Assembly: GCA_964577205.1 (NCBI GenBank) | Contig: CAZNYG010000015.1 | Location: 1 to 33,100 of the forward strand | Origin: CAZNYG01 sp964577205 | GTDB taxonomy: Bacteria > Elusimicrobiota > Endomicrobiia > Endomicrobiales > CAIRNS01 | Length of the DNA stretch: 33,100 nt | Direction of reading: 5' to 3' | Shown: piece after piece, positions 1 through 7,822 of the stretch | Layout: every line of letters starts with the position of its first letter | Numbering within the stretch: the stretch's first letter is position 1 | The notes under the pieces: generated by a model | Seen by the model: the letters and a program-made list of their open reading frames with translations, nothing else | What the model was told of the DNA's origin: nothing | Databases searched by the model: none | Program-made: the position numbers and the translations under genes

Positions 1-81
1 GTCGAAGTGCCTGTTTTGATGCTGCTGGTCAACGTCGCCTTATGGTTCAGAAAAAAGTATTTTCCCGCTGAGGCGACATAA
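1..81 (+). CDS. C-terminal 26 residues of a membrane protein, possibly ACR3 arsenite efflux
   Basis: An open frame enters from the left edge and stops at TAA 79-81. It reads VEVPVLMLLVNVALWFRKKYF and then a short tail. A hydrophobic stretch followed by a basic cap is what the last membrane helix of a transporter looks like. The VEVPV motif followed by an aromatic/basic end is what I remember from the last helix of ACR3-family arsenite permeases, and a thioredoxin-type arsenate reductase lies at 10540. That identity is a weak inference from 26 residues. It could be the end of another polytopic protein. Confidence 0.45.
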   Translation, partial: VEVPVLMLLVNVALWFRKKYFPAEAT

Positions 82-105
82 CTTCTGGAATAATCAACGA
101 TATCA

Positions 106-114
106 TGGTATAAT
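106..114 (+). promoter_or_regulatory. Extended -10 promoter predicting a leaderless transcript
   Basis: The sequence TGGTATAAT is a perfect TGnTATAAT extended -10 element. The best -35 match, TGGAAT at 86-91, is poor, as is usual for extended -10 promoters. Counting 6-7 bases from the end of the hexamer puts the transcription start at about 120-121, which is the A of the ATG of the next gene. No Shine-Dalgarno sequence precedes that ATG, so a leaderless mRNA is predicted. Confidence 0.6.
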
Positions 115-120
115 GCGTTA

Positions 121-897
121 ATGGCACTGCTTGAAGCCGCACATCTCACGGTACGTTATCAGACGGGCCAGTCCCTGTTCCGCAAACCGGCGGCGGTCAC
201 CGCGCTGGACGATGTCTCTCTTTCCCTAGACCGCGGCAAAGCGACTGCGGTCATCGGCGAGTCGGGAAGCGGGAAGACCACGCTGGGACGGGCATTGTGC
301 CGGCTGCTGTCTCCGGAAACGGGCACGGTGCTTATCGACGGTAAAGATATCCGGGAATGTTCACGACAGGAACTTTCCCGGCGCATCCAGATGGTCTTTC
401 AGGATCCTTTCGCCTCTCTGAACCCCCGTCTCAGTATCGGCACCATGCTCGAGGAAGCCGCGGGAGACCATCCCTCGGATAAACGCGCCGCCATCGTGCG
501 GGAAACGCTGACGACCGTCGGGCTTTCCGCCGACATTATCCCTCTTTACCCGCACCAGTTTTCGGGCGGCCAGCGCCAGAGGATCGCCATCGCGCGGGCG
601 CTGATAAAACAGCCGGATATTATCGTTGCCGACGAGCCGCTCTCTTCTCTGGATATTTCCATTCAAAACCAGCTCCTGCAACTCTTTGTTTCATTAAAAA
701 AGGAACGCGGCATCGCTTTCGTCTTTATCAGCCACGATCTGGTGACAGCCGGCATTCTTGCCGACCACATCATCGTCATGAAAGACGGACGCGTCGTGGA
801 AGAAGGCACGCCGGGCCGCATCCTCGGCGCGCCCGAACATCCCTACACGCAACGTCTCAGAGCCGCGATCCCTCTGCTGGAATGCGACGCAAACTAA
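121..897 (+). CDS. Oligopeptide/dipeptide-type ABC transporter ATP-binding protein
   Basis: This is an ATPase subunit of the DppF/OppF class, which powers import of peptides, nickel or related solutes at the cytoplasmic face of the inner membrane. Visible motifs are Walker A GESGSGKTT (about residues 46-54), the Q-loop VFQDPFASLNPR typical of the Opp/Dpp class, signature FSGGQRQRIAIARAL, Walker B VADEPLSSLD and the switch His in FISHD. The end carries a shortened HPYT segment of the oligo_HPY extension. At 258 residues it is shorter than typical OppF (about 320). No permease or binding-protein gene is adjacent on the right, and the left neighbour looks like a different membrane protein, so the partners are outside the window or unlinked. 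The substrate cannot be told. The start is supported by the upstream extended -10 and by the absence of any earlier in-frame start after the preceding TAA. Confidence 0.9.
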   Translation: MALLEAAHLTVRYQTGQSLFRKPAAVTALDDVSLSLDRGKATAVIGESGSGKTTLGRALCRLLSPETGTVLIDGKDIRECSRQELSRRIQMVFQDPFASLNPRLSIGTMLEEAAGDHPSDKRAAIVRETLTTVGLSADIIPLYPHQFSGGQRQRIAIARALIKQPDIIVADEPLSSLDISIQNQLLQLFVSLKKERGIAFVFISHDLVTAGILADHIIVMKDGRVVEEGTPGRILGAPEHPYTQRLRAAIPLLECDAN

Positions 898-915
898 ACC
901 GGAAAAGGCCTCATA

Positions 916-2394
916 GTGAAAAACAACACTGGCAGTGAACGCATATTCCGCGCGATCGCGGATCAGGCGAAGGGGAACGTCTATATCGTAGGAGGGTGGG
1001 TGCGGGACCTTCTCCTTAACAGGCCGTCCCGTGATCTGGACATCCTGGTAAAAAAAGATCCCCGCGGGACGGCGCACCGCGTCAGCCGCGCGCTCGGCGG
1101 ATCGTGTTTCACGCTGGATGCGGAGGAAGGTATTTATCGCATCGCGTTAAAAAATGACACGGAGCTGGACACGATAGACATCTCTCGGATGCACGGCGAT
1201 TCGATAGAGGAAGATCTCGCCGCCCGTGATCTCACGGTAAACTCCATGGCGCTGCTTCTCCCTTCCGGCGCGAAGATCAGCGGGACGGACGTCATTGATC
1301 CGTTCAACGGCAGAAAGGACATCAGGCGCGGCCGGGTGCGGATGATCGGAGCCGGCGCTTTCATCGCCGATCCGCTGCGCATGTTCCGCGCTTTCCGGAT
1401 CGCCGCGGAGCACGGTTTTTCCGTTGATCCCGCCACCGCGCGGGCGGTCAGGAAAAACGCGCCCCTTATAGCGTCGGTCGCACCCGAACGCGTCAAAGAC
1501 GAACTTTTCAGGATACTCGCCCGCGGGGATTCGGCTGGCTGGATCAGACAGATAGATGCCGCCGGACTGCTGGATATCCTGTTCCCGGAGATCACGCGGA
1601 TGAAATCCCACGCGCGGAAGTTCTATTTTCATCCCAAAGGGCTGTGGCAGCACGCGTGTGAAACGCTCAACGGGCTGGAAGATATTCTTCAGAAGCTTCC
1701 TTCCATCTTTCCGGGCCGCGGGGAGAAGATCAGAGAGCACCTTTCAGAGCCGCTTTCCGCCGGTGTCACCCGGGCAAGCCTTTTGAAGCTTATCGCCCTG
1801 CTCCACGACGCCGCCAAACCGGAATGCGCGAAGAGGGTGGGGAAAAAAATGCGGTTCCTGGGCCATGAAGAACGCGGCGCGATGATCGCCGCGGCATCGC
1901 TCAAGCGCCTTAAAATGAGCAACCACGAGATCCATATTGCCCGGCGCCTCATAAACGCGCATATGCGTCCAACGACGCTTTCCCAGGCGAACGCGGTAAC
2001 CGACCGCGCTGCCTTCCGGTTTTTCCGCGACGCGGGCGAAGAAACCCCTGACCTCCTGATCCTGGCGATGGCGGACTGGTATTCATACCGCCGGCTCAAG
2101 ACCCATAAGCCAAAGGAACTCAAGCGGCAGACCGGCATTGTGCGGGCGTTATTCGAACGCTATTACGCTGAAAAGGAAAAACCGGAACTGCCACGCCTGG
2201 TGAACGGCAACGACATAATGAAGCGCCTTGGCCTGGACCCCGGCCCCCTGGTCGGAAAGCTGCTTTTCGCGGTCAACGAAGCCGTGGCGATGGGAAGGAT
2301 CAGCACAAAAAAAGAAGCGTTTTCTCTTGCAAAATACGAGTTGACACAACTGCAAAAAAGGTGTAAAATTAAGCAGGTTGACACGCGGGCGTAG
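916..2394 (+). CDS. Class II tRNA nucleotidyltransferase / poly(A) polymerase family (copy 1)
   Basis: A template-independent nucleotidyltransferase of 492 residues that would add CCA (or part of it) to tRNA 3' ends. The nucleotidyltransferase head shows VGGWVRDLLLN followed by the catalytic pair in RDLDILV (about residues 26-46), and motif B is RDLTVNSMALL. The nucleotide-selecting motif, normally EDxxR, reads ADPLR here, so the conserved Glu is Ala. An HD-type domain follows (LIALLHDAAKPE, then GHEERGA). The GTG start at 916 is 18 bases after the ABC gene stop, and no better start precedes the conserved motif. A second family member lies at 11027. The last codons and the stop overlap the 5' end of tRNA-Gly, and a promoter for that tRNA lies inside the reading frame. 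Whether it adds CCA, CC, A or poly(A) cannot be read from sequence alone. Confidence 0.88.
   Translation: MKNNTGSERIFRAIADQAKGNVYIVGGWVRDLLLNRPSRDLDILVKKDPRGTAHRVSRALGGSCFTLDAEEGIYRIALKNDTELDTIDISRMHGDSIEEDLAARDLTVNSMALLLPSGAKISGTDVIDPFNGRKDIRRGRVRMIGAGAFIADPLRMFRAFRIAAEHGFSVDPATARAVRKNAPLIASVAPERVKDELFRILARGDSAGWIRQIDAAGLLDILFPEITRMKSHARKFYFHPKGLWQHACETLNGLEDILQKLPSIFPGRGEKIREHLSEPLSAGVTRASLLKLIALLHDAAKPECAKRVGKKMRFLGHEERGAMIAAASLKRLKMSNHEIHIARRLINAHMRPTTLSQANAVTDRAAFRFFRDAGEETPDLLILAMADWYSYRRLKTHKPKELKRQTGIVRALFERYYAEKEKPELPRLVNGNDIMKRLGLDPGPLVGKLLFAVNEAVAMGRISTKKEAFSLAKYELTQLQKRCKIKQVDTRA
2341..2369 (+). promoter_or_regulatory. Sigma-70-type promoter for tRNA-Gly inside the preceding gene
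   Basis: A perfect -35 TTGACA (2341-2346) and a -10 TAAAAT (2364-2369) are separated by 17 bp. The predicted start near 2376 lies 9 bases before the mature 5' end of the tRNA. The whole promoter is inside the 3' end of the nucleotidyltransferase reading frame. Confidence 0.75.
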
Positions 2395-2455
2395 TCTAGT
2401 GGTAAAACCCTTGCTTCCCAAGCAAGAGATGTGGGTTCGATTCCCATCGCCCGCT
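2385..2455 (+). tRNA. tRNA-Gly (anticodon CCC)
   Basis: A 71-nt cloverleaf. The acceptor stem pairs GCGGGCG (2385-2391) with CGCCCGC (2448-2454), followed by discriminator U, as is usual for bacterial tRNA-Gly. The D-loop has AGTGGTA. The anticodon stem CTTGC/GCAAG encloses TTCCCAA with anticodon CCC at 2417-2419. The T-arm contains GTTCGATTC. It closely resembles E. coli tRNA-Gly(CCC). CCA is not encoded (the next bases are TTG), so enzymatic CCA addition is required. Positions 2385-2394 are also the last codons and the TAG stop of the upstream CCA-family gene. Confidence 0.95.
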
Positions 2456-2541
2456 TTGCATTTCAACGCGGATAAGCTTCCCGTGGTTCCACTGCCTTCC
2501 TTTCATTTTACCGTACCGTTTCAGTTTGCCCGCGTTCATCA

Positions 2542-3015
2542 ATGGACAACATGATAACAACCCTTCTTCAGGACCAGACTTTTTTAGCCGCGGGCTTCAT
2601 CCTGTGCGCCGCCCTTCTGCTTCTCCTGTGGCTGCTCCGCCAGCTCTGGCATCATGAAGGGACTGCGGAAGCTGTTGCGGGACTTCATGAGAACGAGCCC
2701 CCGATCCATGCCCATGACGTTTCAGAGGGTACGTCCGTGACTGGGCCCAGGCCGGATATCGAAGCGATCGAAAAACGCCTCGATGACATCATTCGCCGGC
2801 TCGACGTTATTGAACAGCGGCTGAACACTCCCGCCGCAGCGCCGGAAGCGTCGCCGCCGCTCAGCGCCCGGGACATGGAAAAATTCATCCAGCGGCTGGA
2901 CGCGCGCGTTGAACTTCTGGCGGGCGATGCCGCGGCAAAAGAAGAGGCCTTTCAGGAATTCGGATCAAAGATCGATGCCGTTCTTTCTCTGGTAAACAAA
3001 CCTGCTCATGAATAA
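2542..3015 (+). CDS. Membrane-anchored coiled-coil protein, function unknown
   Basis: I do not recognise a family. The 157-residue protein has one N-terminal membrane segment (about residues 13-33, rich in Ala and Leu) followed by a cytosolic or periplasmic acidic region. A heptad-like stretch of IEKRLDDIIRRLDVIEQRL type (about residues 75-95) predicts a coiled coil. A second helical segment starts near residue 112, after an Ala/Pro-rich linker. The start at 2542 has no clear ribosome site; an alternative ATG lies three codons further on. Its 3' end overlaps the next gene by 8 bases, so the two are probably translated together. Confidence 0.7.
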   Translation: MDNMITTLLQDQTFLAAGFILCAALLLLLWLLRQLWHHEGTAEAVAGLHENEPPIHAHDVSEGTSVTGPRPDIEAIEKRLDDIIRRLDVIEQRLNTPAAAPEASPPLSARDMEKFIQRLDARVELLAGDAAAKEEAFQEFGSKIDAVLSLVNKPAHE

Positions 3016-3502
3016 ACGAAAGATCGTACCGCTTATCATCCTGGACACAATGCTCATCGCGGCCTCGGCCGCCGTCATGTTCCAGCGATACGGCGCTCTG
3101 GCCGAAGAGTTGCGACAGGACACGATCGAGGAAAACATCCCCGAACCCGCCCCTGCATCCTATACTTCATCGACGCCGCTGCCTGCTGTATCCTCTGCGC
3201 CCGCTGCCGCCCAGGAAGCCCTTTCGCCATCCCCGGCTCCTGCGACAACGCGCAATATCGCCTTCGTACTTTACAACTCCCGGGCCGGCCGCGTCATGAT
3301 CATGGGCGAATTCACCGGGTGGAAACGCGTGCCGATGAAAAAAAGAAAAGGCAACCGATGGGCGATCAGCATTCCGCTGAGGCCCGGAACGTACGCGTAC
3401 AACTTTGTCGTTGACGGGAAAACCATCAGAGACCCCAGCAACCGGCGTTCCTGCTCGTCCGGCCGAGGTTTCTGCAGTTCATCACTTATCGTGGAGCAAT
3501 GA
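3008..3502 (+). CDS. Membrane-anchored protein with a CBM48/AMPK-type glycogen-binding domain
   Basis: The 164-residue protein begins with a signal anchor (about residues 7-27). A Pro/Ala/Ser-rich linker follows, and then an early-set domain (about residues 80-150). Its features are FVLYNSRAGRVMIMGEFTGW, a cluster of Lys residues, W in RWAISIPLRPGTYAYNFVVDG and the closing DP motif. This matches the CBM48-like domain of AMPK beta subunits and isoamylases, which binds alpha-glucans. In bacteria such free-standing envelope copies have no defined function. The C-terminal tail contains two Cys. It overlaps the preceding gene by 8 bases and is 4 bases before the next one, so a co-transcribed envelope cluster is likely. 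Glucan binding is inferred from the fold only. Confidence 0.8.
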   Translation: MNKRKIVPLIILDTMLIAASAAVMFQRYGALAEELRQDTIEENIPEPAPASYTSSTPLPAVSSAPAAAQEALSPSPAPATTRNIAFVLYNSRAGRVMIMGEFTGWKRVPMKKRKGNRWAISIPLRPGTYAYNFVVDGKTIRDPSNRRSCSSGRGFCSSSLIVEQ

Positions 3503-3506
3503 CCGC

Positions 3507-4479
3507 ATGGAACACAACAATTTCAGCAAATGCCTGGCCGTTTTAACCTTGGCCGCCATGTTCTTCGCCGGGCCGGCGTTCCCCGCGGCATCTTCCAGGG
3601 ACCAGCTTTCCGGCAAGACGCTCCGGCAGGACCTCGCGCGTTACCGCACCCTCGCGGAAAACAAAAAGCTCAGCCTCGACGACAGGCTCGCGCACCTGCT
3701 TAAAATTGAAAAGAAGTACCGGCACGCGAAGGTCAGCGTCTCCCCCGTGCGCGAAGAGATCGAACGGCTGAAAAAANNNNNNNNNNAGCCGCCTTGCGTC
3801 CGACGCCCCGCCTCCCGCCGGCAGCAGGAACATAGTTTCGACTGGCACCGTCAAGGCTCCTGAAGCTGTCGCGGCCGCCCCTTCGGTCGAGAACATCTCC
3901 ATCATGGACAGTGACAGCGGCTCACAGGTTATCGTCACCGCGCGCGGCGCGCGCCACTGCAATTATTTCCTGCTCCGAGGCCCGGATAACAACGATGTCC
4001 CCGCGGTCGTTCTCGATATCTACGGCGTCACCATGATAGATACCATTTCGACGGTCAAAAGCGGGAAGGGAGCCTTTTCGGAGGCGAGCGTCCGCATGCT
4101 GAGGGAAAAACCCGAACCGGTGGCCCGCGTTATCGCCCAGATGCGCGAATCCCGGCAGTACCGCGTCAGCAGGGAAGGCAGTGACAGATGGATCATCGGC
4201 ATTGAAAAAGAAGCGCCCGCCGCTGCCATTATTCCTGAACCTCAGGCCCCGCGCAATGAAAGCGAACTGGTGCCCGAGGTACTGGCCGTGCCGGTCTCTG
4301 AGCTGCCTGCTGACGTGAAACCTATCGAGCCAGCGCCGGCGCCCGTCACACCTGCCGCAGGCGGCGAGCCCGACAAACCCGTCACACCGGCAACATATGC
4401 TCCCCGGACACAGCTCGAGCAGGCACTGCCCTGGGCAAGCCTGGGAGCTTTGATATTGATCGTTTTCCTGGCAATTTGA
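3507..4479 (+). CDS. AMIN-domain envelope protein, interrupted by an assembly gap
   Basis: The N-terminal part (3507-3776) has a signal peptide (about residues 8-28, ending near FPAAS) and a helical charged region. After the gap the frame resumes one register off, and open coding continues from 3787 to the stop at 4479. The second part contains an AMIN-like domain (ENISIMDSDSGSQVIVTARG, then a beta-rich segment ending DRWIIGIEK), a Pro/Ala-rich stretch and a C-terminal membrane helix. AMIN domains target proteins to peptidoglycan or pilus machinery in the periplasm. The frame change is explained by the 10-N placeholder, whose real length is unknown, so I treat both parts as one gene. GGAG at 3493-3496 supports the ATG at 3507. 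Confidence 0.75.
3777..3786. other. Run of 10 N (scaffold gap)
   Basis: Ten undetermined bases lie within the AMIN-domain gene. The number is probably a fixed placeholder. The reading frames on the two sides do not match across 10 bases, so the true gap is not 10 bases or sequence is missing or duplicated. Confidence 0.98.
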
Positions 4480-4525
4480 GAGCCAGCTCGGATGGCGTCG
4501 CGCAGGGCGAGGCAGGAGACATCTA

Positions 4526-5302
4526 ATGAAAAAGAACAACATACCCCGAACCATTGCTCTTATTTTTTTTGTGTGCGCGTCCGCGGCGGCTACCGCCTCG
4601 GCGCGGGTCAATCTTCTTGAACCCTGGTACCCCGGCCAGGACATGTCCGTCAACACCGCGTTTACCTACATGCCCGAAGCGGCCGTGATCATGGGAGAAA
4701 AGCGTTTTGAAACCCCGGCGCAGGTCACTTTCGCCGTAGACCCGCGCGTCGAACTCGGCGCGCGCTGGGGGCTCAAATATTTCGACGGCAACTTCGGCGT
4801 CAGCGATCTTTTGATCGGCATGAAATACCGTTTTCTTGACGGTACCGGAAGCACCCGGGAACCGTCTGTCATCGGCGAAGCCGCCATCTCCCTGCCGACC
4901 GGGAATTCCTCGAACGATCTCGGCACCGGCGCCGCTGGCCTGCTGCTCCACTGGGCGATGGAAAAGGAGATATACCCCGTCGTCGGCACATTCGGCCTCG
5001 GCATCCGGATCAATGGAGAGAGCGGCAGCGACATCCGGACAGGCAACGTGTTCTCATACCACGCGGGAGCGGCATACCGTTACGCGGAAGACATCCGGCT
5101 GATCGGTGAACTGAAAGGCTTCAATCACAGCTCATCGAAACAGAACGGAACGACGGTCCCGGGATCGGATTTCCAGGAATTCTACCTGGCCCCGGGCATA
5201 CAGTACAGCCTTGACCGGACGCATACTCTTTCAGGTGCCCTGCTCATCGGGCTGACTTCAGGATCCGACGACATCGGCCTGTTCGCCACGATCAATTTTT
5301 AG
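4526..5302 (+). CDS. Predicted outer-membrane beta-barrel protein
   Basis: This 258-residue protein has a signal peptide (KKNN, a hydrophobic core, then ATASARV; cleavage near residue 27). After it come alternating amphipathic strands and a terminal phenylalanine (LFATINF), the usual C-terminal signal for outer-membrane barrel assembly. Phrases such as IGEAAISLPTG and YLAPGIQYSLDRTHTLSGALLIGL resemble the MetA/phenol-degradation-type transporter barrels. Substrate and function are unknown. It sits 46 bases after the AMIN gene, with GGAG upstream of the ATG, and probably belongs to the same envelope cluster. Confidence 0.72.
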   Translation: MKKNNIPRTIALIFFVCASAAATASARVNLLEPWYPGQDMSVNTAFTYMPEAAVIMGEKRFETPAQVTFAVDPRVELGARWGLKYFDGNFGVSDLLIGMKYRFLDGTGSTREPSVIGEAAISLPTGNSSNDLGTGAAGLLLHWAMEKEIYPVVGTFGLGIRINGESGSDIRTGNVFSYHAGAAYRYAEDIRLIGELKGFNHSSSKQNGTTVPGSDFQEFYLAPGIQYSLDRTHTLSGALLIGLTSGSDDIGLFATINF

Positions 5303-5382
5303 TCATAACCATCGATGCTTTTTCCCGTTAACAAACCGCGCGAAACACGCCTCACCGTTTTGCGCTGTTTTAAGGAGAGTCC

Positions 5383-6693
5383 ATGAAAAAAACATTCGTT
5401 CTTGACACCAACGTGCTTATCCACGATCCCGACGCCATGTTCGCTTTCGAAGACAATACCGTCGTCATCCCGATGACGGTCATCGAAGAGCTGGACGGGT
5501 TCAAGCGCACGTCTGACGACCGCGGGCGCAGCGCGCGCATGATCTCACGGCGGCTGGACGAACTCAGGGCCGGCGGCAAGCTGTCGTCGGGCGTGAAACT
5601 GAAGAACGGCGGCACTCTGTTCATCGAGATGGATCACCAGGTCAAGATGCCTGAAGAACTCTCTTTCTCCAAAGCGGACCACCACATTCTCGGCATCGCT
5701 CTCGACCATCAGCGTAAAGGGGAAAAGGTATTCTTTATCACAAAGGATATCAACCTCCGCATCAAGTCCGAAGCTCTGGGAATCGATGCCCAGAACTATG
5801 AGCGTGAAAACGTCAAGATGGAGGAATTGTACACCGGCTGGCGGGAGCTGCAGGTGGCCCCCGAGAAGATCGACGAGTTCTATAAAACGGAGCAGCTGGA
5901 GATCAAGCTGAAAGACCAGCCGTTATATCCCAACGAAAGCGTGATTCTTAAGGACCGCAACGGTTCGAACAAAAGCGCCCTTGCGAAATACAACTCGTCC
6001 AAGAAAACGCTGGTACCGCTTTTCCACCTGAACGCGACGCCGTGGGGCCTTAAGGCATTGAACATCGAACAGCGCTTCGCCATGGAACTGCTTTTGTGCA
6101 ACGATGTCAGCCTTGTCACTCTGATCGGGCTTCCCGGCGCGGGCAAGACGCTGCTCGCCCTCGCCTGCGGCCTTCAGAAAACCGTCGAGGAGCATCAGTT
6201 CCGACGGCTGTTCATCTCCCGCCCTATCATTCCGGTCGGCAGGGACATCGGATTCCTGCCAGGATCGAAAGAGGAGAAATTGTCGTCCTGGATGGGAGCC
6301 ATCCACGACAACCTTGAATACCTGGTGGACCGGAACCATCCCGACGAAAAGACCGAAGAGAAGATCGAATACTTCTTCAGCACCGGCCAGATAGAGGTCG
6401 AGTCTCTGACCTACATCCGGGGACGGTCTCTGCCCAGCCAGTACATCATCATCGACGACGCGCAGAACCTGACGCCGCACGAAATGAAGACCATCATCTC
6501 GCGCGCGGGCGCGGGGACCAAGATCGTGCTTACGGGCGACCCGTACCAGATCGACAATCCCTACCTGGACGCTTCATCCAACGGCCTTACCTACCTGGTG
6601 GAACGCTTCAAGGGCCAGGAGATCTTCGGGCATCTGAAATTCTCCAAGAGCGAACGCAGCGCAATGGCCGCTCTCGCGGCGGAACTGCTGTAA
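5383..6693 (+). CDS. PIN-PhoH family protein (PhoH-like ATPase with N-terminal PIN RNase domain)
   Basis: The N-terminal PIN domain (about residues 3-150) shows the acidic metal-binding pattern of PIN nucleases: D8 in LDTNVL, EE near 35-36 and D122 in ITKD. The C-terminal PhoH ATPase domain has Walker A GLPGAGKT (249-256), a Walker B region ending IIIDDAQNLTPHEMK, and LTGDPYQID. Proteins with this order (PhoH2 and YlaK types) are reported as RNA helicase/RNases in mycobacteria. They are soluble and cytoplasmic. The 436-residue length is normal. AAGGAG with a short spacer precedes the ATG. The gene stands alone between the envelope cluster and a repeat-filled spacer. Confidence 0.92.
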   Translation: MKKTFVLDTNVLIHDPDAMFAFEDNTVVIPMTVIEELDGFKRTSDDRGRSARMISRRLDELRAGGKLSSGVKLKNGGTLFIEMDHQVKMPEELSFSKADHHILGIALDHQRKGEKVFFITKDINLRIKSEALGIDAQNYERENVKMEELYTGWRELQVAPEKIDEFYKTEQLEIKLKDQPLYPNESVILKDRNGSNKSALAKYNSSKKTLVPLFHLNATPWGLKALNIEQRFAMELLLCNDVSLVTLIGLPGAGKTLLALACGLQKTVEEHQFRRLFISRPIIPVGRDIGFLPGSKEEKLSSWMGAIHDNLEYLVDRNHPDEKTEEKIEYFFSTGQIEVESLTYIRGRSLPSQYIIIDDAQNLTPHEMKTIISRAGAGTKIVLTGDPYQIDNPYLDASSNGLTYLVERFKGQEIFGHLKFSKSERSAMAALAAELL

Positions 6694-6704
6694 AACAGAT
6701 TTAT

Positions 6705-6941
6705 AGCTCATAAGCTCATGTGCTCGTAAGCTGATGAGTTAATAACCGGCCATATGCAAGTCGTGTCATGCCCGAAATTTGTTATCGGGCATCCATTGAT
6801 TTTCTTTAAAGACAATAATAGATCCCCGATACACAGACTTTCGGGGATGACAAGCACGTGCGTAACACCAGAAGTTCATAAGCAAAGCCGTTCTCATTGT
6901 CTTTTGCTCAAGAGCTTAAGAGCTATGAGCTTATGAGCTGA
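6705..6941. repeat. Inverted pair of 8-bp word arrays (AGCTCAT type)
   Basis: The left arm (6705-6744) is five consecutive 8-bp units such as AGCTCATA and AGCTCATG, drifting to AGTTAATA. The right arm (6912-6941) is the reverse complement type, with GAGCT repeated at 7-8 bp pitch. The 15-mer AGCTCATAAGCTCAT (6705-6719) has its exact reverse complement at 6925-6939. A palindromic element occupies the middle. The right arm ends about 10 bases before the start of the PHP gene. Confidence 0.85.
6764..6852. repeat. Palindromic element with TGTCAT / ATGACA ends
   Basis: Two hairpins stand at the ends of an 89-bp element: ATGCCCGA (6768-6775) with TCGGGCAT (6785-6792), and ATCCCCGA (6822-6829) with TCGGGGAT (6841-6848). 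The outer ends TGTCAT and ATGACA are inverted. The arrangement resembles paired REP or MITE-like elements. A second element with the same ends lies at 14523-14642. Confidence 0.7.
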
Positions 6942-6949
6942 TTACTACT

Positions 6950-7813
6950 ATGAAACTCGTTGACCTTCACGTCCACACGACTTGTTCCGACGGAACCTTC
7001 TCGCCTGAAGAAGCGGTACAGTGCGCCGCCCGCTACGGGATCGCTGCGATAGCGATCACCGACCACGACACGCTTGAGGGCGTGGAGGCCGCGATGGCGG
7101 AAGGGGAACGTTCCGGCGTGGAGGTCATCTCCGGCGTCGAACTCTCCGCCGAGGTACACAACATCGAGCGCAGCGAGATGCACATCCTCGGCTATTTCGT
7201 CAACTTCAGGAATCCCGTACTGCAGGACGAACTGACGTTATTCAGGAACGCGCGGAGAAAGCGCGCGGAAGAGATCCTGCGGAAACTGGCCGACGCCGGC
7301 GCGCCGCTCGACAGGGAACGTATCCTCAGCGGGCAGGGCAACAAGGCAATCGGCCGGCTGCATATCGCAAAAGCGCTCATCGAAAAGAGTTACGCGCGTA
7401 CCATCAACGACGCGTTTCAGCGCTATCTCGGCATCGGGAAACCCGCCTATGTGCCGAAACTGAGGCTGACGCCCGACGAGGCCATCAAGCTTATTCTCCG
7501 TTCAGGCGGCGTTCCCGTGCTGGCCCATCCCTATTACGGCCATTATTCGAACAAAAACCTTTTGAACGGCCTGCTGCATTCCGGCCTCAAGGGCATAGAA
7601 GTATGGCACAGCAAGCATTCTCCTTCGACGACGGACATGTTCCTGAAACTGACCGCGGAGCTCGGACTGCTGCCGACAGGCGGTTCCGACTGCCATGGCC
7701 CGTATTCCGATGACCCTCCATTGATGGGCAACGTGAAAGTCGATTACTCCGTCCTTGAACGTCTGAAAGAATGCAAAGCCGGACTGGATCGGGCAAATAC
7801 GGAGATCTTTTAA
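6950..7813 (+). CDS. PHP-domain metal-dependent phosphoesterase (RNase AM / YciV-like)
   Basis: The 287-residue protein shows the PHP metal-site series: DLHVHTTCSDG (residues 5-15), AITDHDT (35-41), GVELSAE, a His in EMHILGYF, VLAHPYYG and GGSDCHG near the C-terminus. The family hydrolyses phosphoester bonds. The E. coli member YciV is a 5'-3' exonuclease on short RNAs and acts on 3',5'-nucleotide bisphosphates. It is cytoplasmic. The length and order of motifs are normal. The start ATG directly follows a repeat array and has no clear Shine-Dalgarno sequence. Confidence 0.9.
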   Translation: MKLVDLHVHTTCSDGTFSPEEAVQCAARYGIAAIAITDHDTLEGVEAAMAEGERSGVEVISGVELSAEVHNIERSEMHILGYFVNFRNPVLQDELTLFRNARRKRAEEILRKLADAGAPLDRERILSGQGNKAIGRLHIAKALIEKSYARTINDAFQRYLGIGKPAYVPKLRLTPDEAIKLILRSGGVPVLAHPYYGHYSNKNLLNGLLHSGLKGIEVWHSKHSPSTTDMFLKLTAELGLLPTGGSDCHGPYSDDPPLMGNVKVDYSVLERLKECKAGLDRANTEIF

Positions 7814-7822
7814 TATAACGGC

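Noticed and set aside
3405..3863. A 152-codon open frame running through the N gap
   Set aside because: Its first 34 codons overlap the CBM48 gene in another frame and its end is read through undetermined bases. The real start is 3507, and the true continuation is in the frame ending at 4479.
6754..6936. Small 60-codon open frame in the phoH-PHP spacer
   Set aside because: It is read through palindromic and octad repeats, with no ribosome site and no protein-like composition.
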